From positions 1 to 64,000 of the forward strand of contig JAESPD010000004.1 in assembly GCA_016756855.1 (NCBI GenBank): 64,000 nucleotides of DNA, read 5' to 3'. A program made the translations under genes and the position numbers. The notes beneath the pieces are model-generated. The model was not told the DNA's origin. It saw only the letters and a program-made list of their open reading frames with translations, and ran no database searches. Shown here piece by piece: positions 36,601 to 44,886 of the stretch (position 1 is the first letter of the stretch; every line of letters starts with the position of its first letter). Source of the stretch: a gamma proteobacterium endosymbiont of Lamellibrachia anaximandri (lineage in GTDB: Bacteria > Pseudomonadota > Gammaproteobacteria > Chromatiales > Chromatiaceae).

Positions 36601-38022
36601 TTACAGCTTTTCGCTGCCCTTCAGGCCGATTTTGAAACTGTCGATATAGGCATTGGGTTTGGTGCCGTCAAAGGTCACGCCGTCGATGAACTCGGTCTGC
36701 GGGGCGCGGTAGCCGGTCTCGGTCTTGAAGTCCGGGAACTCGTTAGCTTTCAGTTTGCCTTCAGCGATCAGGTCCTCGGCAGCCTTCTGATAGATGTCGG
36801 GACGATAAACGCTCTTGGCAATCTTGTCGTACCAGCTGTCGGACTTCTGATCGGCGATCTGGCCCCAGCGACGCATTTGGGTCAGGTACCAGACCGCATC
36901 GGAGTAGTAGGGGAAGGTCGCGTTGTAGCGAAAGAAGACGTTGAAATCGGGTACTTCGCGTTTGTCGCCCTTCTCATACTCGAAGGTGCCGGTCATGGAG
37001 TTGGCGATTACGTCGTAGTCAGCGCCCACGTAGTTGGGCTGTGACAGAATTTTCACCGCTTCCGGACGGTTGGCGTTGTTGTTCTCGTCCAACCACTTGC
37101 CGGCACGAATCAGGGCCTTCACCACACGAATGGTGGTGTTGGGGTATTTCTCGGTAAACGCCTTGGTCATACCGAAGACCTTCTCCGGGTTATCCTTCCA
37201 GATCTCGTAATCTGTAATGACCGGTACGCCGATGCCCTTGAACACAGCCTGCTGGTTCCAGGGTTCACCCACGCAGTAACCGTAGATGGTGCCTGCTTCC
37301 AGGGTGGCCGGCATCTGCGGAGGCGGGGTCACGGACAACAGGGCGTCCGCTTTCAGTGTGCCTGTGATATCGCCCTTGTGGGGTGCGTAGTAACCGGGAT
37401 TGATCTCACCGGCGGCAAGCCAGTAACGCAATTCATAGTTATGGGTGGAGACGGGAAAGACCATACCCATCTTGAAGGGTTTGCCCTCATTCTTGAATTT
37501 CTCTACAACGGGCTTAAGCGCATCGGCTTTGATGGGATGCTGCGGTTTGCCGTCTGCCTGCTTCGGTACATGGGGTTTCATCTGTTCCCAGATCTCGTTG
37601 GAAACAGTGATGCCGTTGCCGTTCAGGTCCATGGAGAATGGGGTGACGATGTGGGCCTTGGTGCCGAAGCCGATGGTTGCTGCCAAGGGTTGACCGGCAA
37701 GCATATGGGCGCCATCGAGCTGGCCGTCGATGGTGCCGTCTAGCAGTACCTTCCAGTTGGCCTGCGCTTCCAGCGTGACATAGAGTCCCTCATCCTCGAA
37801 ATAGCCCTTTTCATAAGCGATCGCCAGGGGGGCCATATCGGTGAGTTTGATGAATCCGAATTTGAGATCCTCTTTTTCAGGGTCGCCGGTTGCTGCGAGG
37901 GCCGATGTGCCGCCCAGTGTCATGCCTCCCAAAATAGCGGTAGTCGCCAAGGCCAATAGACTCTTTTTCATAAATCCACGACGGCCTTCATTCATCCGGC
38001 GGTTTGTGCGCGTTTGTTTCAT
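36601..38022 (-). CDS. nrtA: Nitrate ABC transporter substrate-binding protein, Tat-exported (NrtA type)
   Basis: 473 residues. The N-terminus has a twin-arginine signal ([20 protein letters not shown]). The mature part shows the NrtA/CmpA pattern: [52 protein letters not shown] and RRWGQI. It binds nitrate (possibly nitrite) in the periplasm. It is first in nrtABD and is preceded by a near-perfect sigma-54 promoter 54 bases upstream, pointing to nitrogen (NtrC-type) control. Confidence 0.9.
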   Translation of the reverse strand: MKQTRTNRRMNEGRRGFMKKSLLALATTAILGGMTLGGTSALAATGDPEKEDLKFGFIKLTDMAPLAIAYEKGYFEDEGLYVTLEAQANWKVLLDGTIDGQLDGAHMLAGQPLAATIGFGTKAHIVTPFSMDLNGNGITVSNEIWEQMKPHVPKQADGKPQHPIKADALKPVVEKFKNEGKPFKMGMVFPVSTHNYELRYWLAAGEINPGYYAPHKGDITGTLKADALLSVTPPPQMPATLEAGTIYGYCVGEPWNQQAVFKGIGVPVITDYEIWKDNPEKVFGMTKAFTEKYPNTTIRVVKALIRAGKWLDENNNANRPEAVKILSQPNYVGADYDVIANSMTGTFEYEKGDKREVPDFNVFFRYNATFPYYSDAVWYLTQMRRWGQIADQKSDSWYDKIAKSVYRPDIYQKAAEDLIAEGKLKANEFPDFKTETGYRAPQTEFIDGVTFDGTKPNAYIDSFKIGLKGSEKL

Positions 38023-38075
38023 CGAATTGTTCCTCGTTACTGAAAAATATATTTTGAAATCGATGTCATCTAGAA

Positions 38076-38092
38076 AGCATCAATCGTGCCAA
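38076..38092 (-). promoter_or_regulatory. Sigma-54 promoter of nrtABD
   Basis: Read on the minus strand, TTGGCACG-N4-ATGCT matches the sigma-54 consensus TGGCACG-N4-TTGCW with a single change and exact GG-to-GC spacing. Transcription would begin near 38065, about 43 bases before nrtA. The rest of the 422-base gap 38023-38444 is AT-rich near nrtA and shows no gene. Confidence 0.8.
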
Positions 38093-38225
38093 TGATAGAA
38101 AATAAATGTAACTAATTGATTGGTAATTGTATTTTTTTGCCGTGTATTGGAAAAAATGGAGCTGATCGCCAGGGGAAGAGTGCGCCATTTCAAAGCAAAC
38201 CCGATTTTTGTTGAATAAAAACAGG

Positions 38226-38241
38226 GCACAGAAGTTGGTGC
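38226..38241. promoter_or_regulatory. Possible NtrC-type activator half sites
   Basis: GCAC and GTGC arms (38226-38229, 38238-38241), the right one inside TTGGTGCA, lie about 140 bases upstream of the sigma-54 box. The spacing is 8 instead of the usual 7 bases. A further ATGGTGCG half site follows about 12 bases later. Tentative. Confidence 0.3.
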
Positions 38242-38444
38242 AGTACGTTTCAAAATGGTGCGTGGTACCGAGTGATGTGTGTTTTAGAATAGCCCGGGGC
38301 AAGTGTGCCCTGGATGTCAGGCAGTGGGTCGGTGAAAATCCACAACATGTTCAGGGTGAGTGTTTTGATTTTTCTCATATCCTTGTCATTATCGATGCTG
38401 TAGCATTTTTCCTCCTTCAGCAAACTGAACCTTCCATATCTGTT

Positions 38445-38885
38445 ATGAGCAAATACAACTCACCGGTCCTGGATCCCTCAGCCATTCCACTAATAGCCCT
38501 TGGTTCCATGAATGAGACCCACAAGGAGGAGGTTGAACTGATCAACCAGTTGGGACGTCTGCTGGAAGATGCAGTGAATGGGCAGCCGGACGAGGCGGCG
38601 ATCACGGAAAAACTGCATGAATGGGCGGAGCACACCAAGGACCATTTTTCCCGTGAGAATCAATTGATGCAGGATTACGGTTTTCCGGCATTTCCTGTTC
38701 ACAGTGGAGAACATGACAAAGTGCTGGCACAGATAGAAGCGCTGTATCAGCGATGGTTGGAGACTAAAGTCGTAGAGCCATTGGCAGACTACATATTTGG
38801 CGAGTGGCCCCGTTGGTTCGATGCGCACGTCAACAGCATGGACATGGTTACCGCAATGTTTCTCAGTCAGCGGATTCCCCAATAG
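38445..38885 (+). CDS. Bacteriohemerythrin
   Basis: 146 residues. The di-iron ligands of a hemerythrin four-helix bundle are present in order: H in MNETHKEE, H..H in HTKDHFSRENQLM with Glu, H...H in HSGEHDK, and H...D in WFDAHVNSMD. It binds O2 or NO reversibly in the cytoplasm; bacterial members supply O2 to oxidases or sense gases. The start MSKYNSPVLDP at 38445 is chosen because the upstream open frame to 38208 has no family similarity. It is divergent from nrtA. Confidence 0.9.
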   Translation: MSKYNSPVLDPSAIPLIALGSMNETHKEEVELINQLGRLLEDAVNGQPDEAAITEKLHEWAEHTKDHFSRENQLMQDYGFPAFPVHSGEHDKVLAQIEALYQRWLETKVVEPLADYIFGEWPRWFDAHVNSMDMVTAMFLSQRIPQ

Positions 38886-39013
38886 AGCGGAGTCGTTCAG
38901 GGCTACCCCCCCCTGTTTTTGCTTGTTTTTGAAGCAGATGAGAAATACCCGCAAGCTATGCGATAATCCCCTCTTTTTACAGGTCGCAGGTCTTGCAAAA
39001 ACACGCTCCGAAT

Positions 39014-39571
39014 ATGTCTGTGTTGGAACCCAGCTGGTCCAGTTGGAAGCGGTTGCGTTTCTCATCCGTTCCAAAGGACATGCTCGGCTGGCTGCGGGAT
39101 GAGGGTTCCCTGACGCGGCGGGTGATACAGGCTTGCGCCGGCGACTTCAGGGTGCGGGTATTGCACCAGGGTTGGGGGACGCCGCTCTACAGCGAAGGAC
39201 AGGTGCTCAGGTTACGGCGGGGGGAGACCACCCTGGTGCGTGAAGTCGAACTGCTCTGTGATGATATCCCCTGGGTTTTTGCCAGAACCCTGATTCCCGC
39301 AACCAGTCTCAAGGGACCGGCCAGACGCCTGACGCTGCTCGGGGAAAAGCCACTGGGTGCGGTGCTGTTTTCAGACCCCCAAGTGCGCCGGGGGCTTACC
39401 CAGGTTGCCCGGCTACAACCCCGTCATCCACTATTTGTAGCTGCTACTTCGCACCTGTCACACTCACCGACTGAACTCTGGGGGCGGCGAACCCAGTTCT
39501 ACATTGCCGGGCGTCCACTGCTGGTGAATGAGATATTTCTGCCGGATATTCCCCGGGACGAAGGTCGATGA
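39014..39571 (+). CDS. ubiC: Chorismate pyruvate-lyase
   Basis: 185 residues. It has the UbiC pattern [20 protein letters not shown] and the C-terminal [20 protein letters not shown] with the conserved Arg and Glu. It converts chorismate to 4-hydroxybenzoate and pyruvate, the first step of ubiquinone synthesis. It overlaps ubiA by 4 bases, as in many gammaproteobacteria. The ATG at 39014 is preferred to the TTG at 38993. Confidence 0.9.
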   Translation: MSVLEPSWSSWKRLRFSSVPKDMLGWLRDEGSLTRRVIQACAGDFRVRVLHQGWGTPLYSEGQVLRLRRGETTLVREVELLCDDIPWVFARTLIPATSLKGPARRLTLLGEKPLGAVLFSDPQVRRGLTQVARLQPRHPLFVAATSHLSHSPTELWGRRTQFYIAGRPLLVNEIFLPDIPRDEGR

Positions 39572-40479
39572 GTGGACCTGAAGTCAAACTCGAATCCCTG
39601 CAACCCGGTCCGGTTTCCTGGCAGGAGCGGCTGCGCCGTTACGCGCTGCTGATCCGGCTCAATCGTCCCATCGGTATACTGCTGCTGCTCTGGCCGACGC
39701 TTTGGGCGCTCTGGGTGGCGGGCAATGGCCAGCCATCCTGGCAGATTGTATTGGTCTTTATCTGTGGTGTGGCGTTGATGCGTTCTGCCGGTTGCGCCAT
39801 CAACGACTATGCAGACCGCCACATCGATGGCCGCGTGGAGCGTACGCGGCTAAGGCCGATCGCGGCGGGACTGGTCAGCCCGAAAGAGGCGCTGGCCGTG
39901 TTTGTCGTCCTCTGTCTGATCGCCTTTCTACTGCTCTTTTTTCTCAACTGGCAGACCAAGCTGTTGTCGGTGGGGGCAGTGCTCCTCGCTGCTGTCTATC
40001 CCTTCATGAAGCGCTACACCCACCTGCCTCAAGTGGTACTGGGCGCCGCCTTCGGCTGGGCGGTGCCGATGTCTTTCATGGCGGTGGGAGAGTCCCTGCC
40101 GCTGGTCTCCTGGGTGCTGTTTATCGCCACTCTGCTGTGGGCGTTGATCTACGATACCCAATACGCCATGGTTGACCGGGAGGACGATCTCAAGATCGGC
40201 GTAAAATCCACCGCGATCCTGTTTGGTCGCCACGACCTTCTGATCATCGGCATCCTGCAGTTGGTAATGCTGGGGCTGATGGTCTGGGCGGGCGTGTTGG
40301 TCGAACGCGGCTTGCTCTACTATCTTGGTGTGGCGGCAGGCGCCGTCCTGTTTGTCCATCAACAACTGCTTACCCGCGAGCGGAAACCCAAGGCCTGCTT
40401 CGATGCTTTTCTCAACAACAACAACTTCGGGTTGTTGGTGTTTTTGGGACTGATGCTGGATTATCTGTTTTCTGTTTGA
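39568..40479 (+). CDS. ubiA: 4-hydroxybenzoate octaprenyltransferase
   Basis: 303 residues with eight or nine membrane helices. Both Asp-rich prenyl-diphosphate motifs are present: [15 protein letters not shown] (about 88-102) and [12 protein letters not shown] (about 194-205). It attaches the polyprenyl tail to 4-hydroxybenzoate. It overlaps ubiC and ends before a large inverted repeat that separates it from the convergent eCIS operon. Confidence 0.95.
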   Translation: MSGPEVKLESLQPGPVSWQERLRRYALLIRLNRPIGILLLLWPTLWALWVAGNGQPSWQIVLVFICGVALMRSAGCAINDYADRHIDGRVERTRLRPIAAGLVSPKEALAVFVVLCLIAFLLLFFLNWQTKLLSVGAVLLAAVYPFMKRYTHLPQVVLGAAFGWAVPMSFMAVGESLPLVSWVLFIATLLWALIYDTQYAMVDREDDLKIGVKSTAILFGRHDLLIIGILQLVMLGLMVWAGVLVERGLLYYLGVAAGAVLFVHQQLLTRERKPKACFDAFLNNNNFGLLVFLGLMLDYLFSV

Positions 40480-40502
40480 ATGTGATTACTAAGGAGAACA
40501 TT

Positions 40503-40606
40503 GGATAGGCGATATCCCCATATGAGGGACGCCGAATATACATCCCTGTAGGCTTGATGGCGGCGTCCATGCCGCCGACACCCTCATATGAGGATGTCGC
40601 CTATCC
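40503..40606. repeat. Long inverted repeat, possible bidirectional terminator or MITE-like element
   Basis: 26-base arms (40503-40528 and 40581-40606) pair at 24 of 26 positions. An inner pair GGACGCCG/CGGCGTCC (40527-40534, 40561-40568) adds a second stem. It lies between convergent ubiA and the last eCIS gene, where it could end both transcripts. No transposase gene is linked. Confidence 0.7.
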
Positions 40607-40632
40607 CATGAACCATTAGGTTATGCTGATTA

Positions 40633-43600
40633 TCAGGGTTTGAATCGTTCCAGATCCTGGTTGGCGATACGACCCTGGCCTGAGCGGATCTGGCTTCGTG
40701 TCTGCTGAATCAGCTGATCTCGCTCCTGCTGGGTGCCGTATTGGGGTTCCTGGTAGATATCCCGCCAGATCGAATCGTTGCTGGGTGAGCCCACCTCCTG
40801 TCTGATCTGCTGCACATCGGCATTGAGTTCCCTTCGAATCAGATTGACGACGATTCTGCGTTGCAGGTCGGCGGGCTGGGTATTGTTGAGCTGCGATCTG
40901 ACATTGTTGATAAAAATTGACGGGGAGCGGCCATAGGTTCGGCCGCGCACATGCCGATAGTGGTGCAGGTTGATCGCATAGCCCTGGGCGGTTCGGCTGG
41001 CGGCATGGCGCTGCAAATTCTGCGCACCGGAAGAGTTCGGATTCAGGTTTGTCCTGAAGCAGGGCAGCGAGGCCGCGTGGGTGAATACGGTGTTCTGCGG
41101 TTGATGGTCCGGGGTGATCCGGTCGCTCACGGCTCTGGGCATGGAGGCATAGGTGCCGACCATCCCTTCGAGACGATATTTTTCCCTCACCCGGCCCCAG
41201 TTTCTCTCGCCGGAGAGCAGTTGCCGCAGCAGGTTGGTCAACTGGACCTCCTGCTGCATCATCCGTTGTCTGAGCTGCTCCTTTTGTGCGGCGGTGGCGT
41301 TGTTCCGCTGTGCCTGCTGGATCTCTCTTGCCAGCGGCACGATATTGTTTTGCACATGATCGCGGGCCTGGTTCCACTTCTGCAGTTTGGTCTGCTGTCC
41401 GGTTCCTGAAAGATTGTTTCGTGCCGCCTTGTACTCGTTCAGAAACTGCATGGCGGGTCTTGGAACGCTGGCGATTATCAGCTGCTGTTGGCTGCCCTGG
41501 CGCCGGAAGTAGACTGAGTGGCTCGTCCCATCTGCACTAAATCTGCGCCGGAATCTAGCCCAGTTGATCACCCCGGCAACTGCTGCCCGCGCACGTCCTG
41601 CAACTGCCCGGCCCCCTGCCAACAGTCGCCGTCCCTGCCGGGCTATCCAATCCACCATCCGGTCGATGGCGCGATCCACCCTGGCCTGGATGCGTTGGAT
41701 AATCGAGCGGATGCGTCCGGCGATGCCGCCGAGTCCCATCAGGCGGGCGAGGAAACTGATCACCACCGGGATGGTGCGGGCCATGGTCTGTTCGACGTAG
41801 TTGGCGGCCTGATCGAGGCGTCCGGCGGCGATGTTGCTGACTGATTCGATCACGGAGTTCACCACCGCCATGATCTGGTTGATCCGCTCGATGAGGAACA
41901 TGATGGTGTTGTAGATAGCCAGGATCGCCTGGATTACCGCACCGGCCGGATTGAACATGGTGGCCAGACGGGTGATGGCGGCGGTGACCACCCGGGTGAT
42001 CACCCAGTTGCGGATGGCGCCCATCACGATCTCGCGCAGATTGCCCTGGATGAACTCCACGATCTGCTGCCAGGCGGCACCAGGACCTTCGGTGACCAGG
42101 GTACGCAGGAATCCGAAGAGGGTCTCCAGTCGTGAGACGTTGGCCTCACCCAGCAGCCGCACCAGACGCGGACGGATGCGGGCATAGGTGATGCCGAGGA
42201 TCTGCAGCACCAGGGAGATGATGCCTTGCAGGTTGAAGGTTTGGGGCAGTTGCAGACCAGCGCCCTCCAGTGCCCCCAGCAGCCAGCCCACCAGCCCGTT
42301 GCGCAGGTGGGTCAGGATGTTGCCCGCAAACTGACGGAAGCCCCGTACCATCGCCTGGATCAGGTTGCGGATAAAGGCCACCGGATCGTTGATGATGGTC
42401 ATGAAGGTATCACGACCGCGTTTGAGGATCTCCAGTACCCGTGCGCCACCGGCCCCCATCACCCCTTCAAAGATGAATTCCAGAATCTTCTCCGCCACGG
42501 CTGCTGCAAAGCGGATGATGCGTCGCACCGGGGCCCGGAACAGTGCCACGATGCGCTGGAATGCCGTCACCGGGTTGAGTAGATCGGTAATGGAAAAGCT
42601 GTTCCAGGCCTGGGTGAAGAGCGCACGGATCATGGTCCAGGTAAGATTAAGCCGCGCGATCTGTGCGTTGAGCCAGGCCATGGCCCGTTCGATGGCGCCG
42701 GACTGTTGCAGATTCTGGAACTTCTCATCACCGCCGGGCACGAAACTGAGGAACCCGCGGATGAAGTTGCTGGCAGTACGCGGTACCGGCTGCTGTGTAA
42801 ATGGATTACGGCCGATGATTACAGTAAACAGGTGGAATCCGGGCACACTGCTTGCGTGACGTGAAAGCCAGTCGAGCAGGGCATCCTTGATGAAGCTCAG
42901 GACGGTCGTGGCAACATTACGGGCAAAGCGGAATGCACGGCTGATGAAGGGTCCGAAGATATTGAGTACGCGGTTGAAGGCGGAAACCGGATTGAATACA
43001 TCCTGGATCGAAAAGCTGTTCCAGGCAGTGATGAAGAGAGCAGAGATCTCGACAATGGTGAAATTGAGCAGGGCCAACTGCTGGTCGATCCAGGCTGCAG
43101 TGCGCTCCAGCGCCCCGTGTTCCCGCATCTTCGCCAGCTCCTGGGTGGCGCCGATCAGCGTCAGGAATTCGGCGATGATCTGCGCCGTGGTGGCGATCAC
43201 CGGTGCGTCGGTTAACGGGTCGCTGCCGATGATCATGGTTATCAGCCGGTAGCCGGGCAGCCCCAGAGCGAGACCACGCAGGGTGCTGAGCAGGGCGTTC
43301 TTGATCAGTTCAACCACCTTGTCGACCAACTGTCCGGCGAAACGGCGGACGTCCCTGACCAGGGGGGCGAAGGTGTTGACCAGCACCCGCCGGTTGTAGG
43401 CAATGGGATCGAGCCGGAAAAATTCCATCCTGTCATAGGCCTGCTGAATCAGGCGTTCCACCCGCTCCACATTGAGCCTGAGTGCCCGCAAACGTGCATT
43501 GACCCAGTTGAATGCGGCATCGACGATGCCCAGTTCAGTCAGTTTGTCAAAGAGCCGGATGCCTAGTGCGGAGGCCAGTCCCATGAAACCTTGCAGCAGG

Positions 43601-44883
43601 TTTCGTGGCGTGCGGGCAACCGAACGGCCAAGCAGTGGGTTATAGCCGATGATGACGGTAAGCAGGGTATAGCCGGGGATGTAGTGGGCGTAGCTGTTGA
43701 GCCGTCTGCCGATGAAGGCGGGCAGACGCTGGATGGAAGGCGGCGCGCGGGTGATTCTGCCGCCGGAGCGCATGGCCTTTCTCTGAATGCCTGGAGTAGC
43801 CGGACGACGCTGCACCGCACCGCCCTGCTGCACGACGTGGGTCAACTCGTGGGCCAGCAGGTGCTTGCCTGCGCTCGATTCCGGCGCATATCGACCCTGC
43901 CCAAAGTAGATGTGACTGCCGTGGGTGAATGCCTGGGCATTGATCTGTCCGCTCATCGATGCGGCGCGCTGGCCGGTATGCAGACGCACACGGCTGAAGT
44001 CTGCCTGGAAGGCGGACTCCATCGGCTGGCGCAGGGTCGATGGCATCGGGCGTCCGGCGCCCTTTGAGTTTTGCAGGTGCGAGCGAAAACCCGGACCAGG
44101 TTCCGGTGGGCCACGTGCCGTGGCTGATCGATGCAGGGTGCGTCTGGGCGACCGGTTACGTGGCTGGCGGTTAACTGCCAAACCAGCGGATGGGTGAATC
44201 TTCGCCGGTGCCTCACGGAATCTGTGGATTGGGCTGCTGCCGAATCTGTGGGATGCCCGTGGGAAGGGTGGCGGTACGCCGGTTCGGTAGCGATAGTGTT
44301 TGGGCGTGCGGTCCACGGCCGCTTCATCCTCTTCCGGTTGTGCCTGCAGCTCCTCCTCTTCTTCTTCGGGCTGCCGCCGGAGTGTCTGCAGCTCCTCCTC
44401 TTCTTCTTCTTCGGGCTGCCGCCGGAGTGTCTGCAGCTCCTCCTCTTCTTCTTCTTCGGGCTGCCGCCGGAGTGTCTGCAGCTCCTCCTCTTCTTCTTCG
44501 GGCTGCCGCTGGAGTGTTTGCAACTCCTCCTCTTCCTCTTCGGGCTGCCGCATGAGGGGCTGTAACTCCTCTTCCTCCTCTTCGATGGGCTGACGTTCGA
44601 GGGTCTGTAGTTGTTCTTCTTCTGTCTCGGGTTGGCGGCGAAGCTGGCCGCCTGGTGTCTGGTCGCTATGAAAGAAGGCGGGGGTGGCCAGCCTGGCAAC
44701 GACATGATCCGCCATCGCCTCTGCCTCAACTTCATGGGGATCGTTGGGTTTGCTGACCTTAAGTTTGGCCTGCACCGGATTGGTGGAGATAAAACCTTTT
44801 TCCGGTTTTGCTCCCTGGTGGTTAAAGAAGGGTTGCCGACTGATTCGGTTTGATCGCTGCTGCTTGTCGGCGTGGGTCGACAT
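40633..44883 (-). CDS. Giant DUF4157 (eCIS-associated) protein, probable cargo/effector
   Basis: 1416 residues. Order: N-terminal NDPHEVEAEAMADHVVAR segment typical of eCIS-linked proteins (about 45-65); Glu-rich tandem repeats (about 80-187); a DUF4157 metallopeptidase-like domain (about 281-352) with FSRVRLHTG and zinc motif HELTH (345-349); three helical repeats spaced 140 residues apart, each with a GY.L.T.IIG motif (about 411, 551, 691); a long amphipathic helical module (about 880-1110) with LNPAGA-like text; and a C-terminal domain with RITPDHQPQN (about 1254) and INLHHYRHVRGRTYG (about 1303). DUF4157 is known as an eCIS-associated domain; toxin activity of the end is inferred. The gene starts 3 bases after the tape-measure stop. 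Confidence 0.82.
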   Translation of the reverse strand: MSTHADKQQRSNRISRQPFFNHQGAKPEKGFISTNPVQAKLKVSKPNDPHEVEAEAMADHVVARLATPAFFHSDQTPGGQLRRQPETEEEQLQTLERQPIEEEEEELQPLMRQPEEEEEELQTLQRQPEEEEEELQTLRRQPEEEEEEELQTLRRQPEEEEEEELQTLRRQPEEEEEELQAQPEEDEAAVDRTPKHYRYRTGVPPPFPRASHRFGSSPIHRFREAPAKIHPSAGLAVNRQPRNRSPRRTLHRSATARGPPEPGPGFRSHLQNSKGAGRPMPSTLRQPMESAFQADFSRVRLHTGQRAASMSGQINAQAFTHGSHIYFGQGRYAPESSAGKHLLAHELTHVVQQGGAVQRRPATPGIQRKAMRSGGRITRAPPSIQRLPAFIGRRLNSYAHYIPGYTLLTVIIGYNPLLGRSVARTPRNLLQGFMGLASALGIRLFDKLTELGIVDAAFNWVNARLRALRLNVERVERLIQQAYDRMEFFRLDPIAYNRRVLVNTFAPLVRDVRRFAGQLVDKVVELIKNALLSTLRGLALGLPGYRLITMIIGSDPLTDAPVIATTAQIIAEFLTLIGATQELAKMREHGALERTAAWIDQQLALLNFTIVEISALFITAWNSFSIQDVFNPVSAFNRVLNIFGPFISRAFRFARNVATTVLSFIKDALLDWLSRHASSVPGFHLFTVIIGRNPFTQQPVPRTASNFIRGFLSFVPGGDEKFQNLQQSGAIERAMAWLNAQIARLNLTWTMIRALFTQAWNSFSITDLLNPVTAFQRIVALFRAPVRRIIRFAAAVAEKILEFIFEGVMGAGGARVLEILKRGRDTFMTIINDPVAFIRNLIQAMVRGFRQFAGNILTHLRNGLVGWLLGALEGAGLQLPQTFNLQGIISLVLQILGITYARIRPRLVRLLGEANVSRLETLFGFLRTLVTEGPGAAWQQIVEFIQGNLREIVMGAIRNWVITRVVTAAITRLATMFNPAGAVIQAILAIYNTIMFLIERINQIMAVVNSVIESVSNIAAGRLDQAANYVEQTMARTIPVVISFLARLMGLGGIAGRIRSIIQRIQARVDRAIDRMVDWIARQGRRLLAGGRAVAGRARAAVAGVINWARFRRRFSADGTSHSVYFRRQGSQQQLIIASVPRPAMQFLNEYKAARNNLSGTGQQTKLQKWNQARDHVQNNIVPLAREIQQAQRNNATAAQKEQLRQRMMQQEVQLTNLLRQLLSGERNWGRVREKYRLEGMVGTYASMPRAVSDRITPDHQPQNTVFTHAASLPCFRTNLNPNSSGAQNLQRHAASRTAQGYAINLHHYRHVRGRTYGRSPSIFINNVRSQLNNTQPADLQRRIVVNLIRRELNADVQQIRQEVGSPSNDSIWRDIYQEPQYGTQQERDQLIQQTRSQIRSGQGRIANQDLERFKP
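44345..44640 (-). repeat. In-frame 42-45 base minisatellite in the DUF4157 gene
   Basis: About seven tandem units, each coding for a QPEEEEEELQTLRR-like segment. Units differ in the number of consecutive GAA/GAG codons (five or six), seen on the plus strand as TTC/CTC runs. The central three are almost identical in DNA, and the outer ones more diverged. Because changes come in threes, the frame is kept. Confidence 0.85.
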
Positions 44884-44886
44884 GAC

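Noticed and set aside
40839..44565. Long open frames on the plus strand opposite the DUF4157 gene, with Leu/Ser/Pro-rich repeats
   Set aside because: They mirror the Glu-rich minisatellite and the GC-rich helical repeats; the minus frame has domain matches and operon spacing.
44345..44640. Repeats as a possible CRISPR array
   Set aside because: Units are contiguous, without unique spacers, and code in frame for an acidic protein segment.
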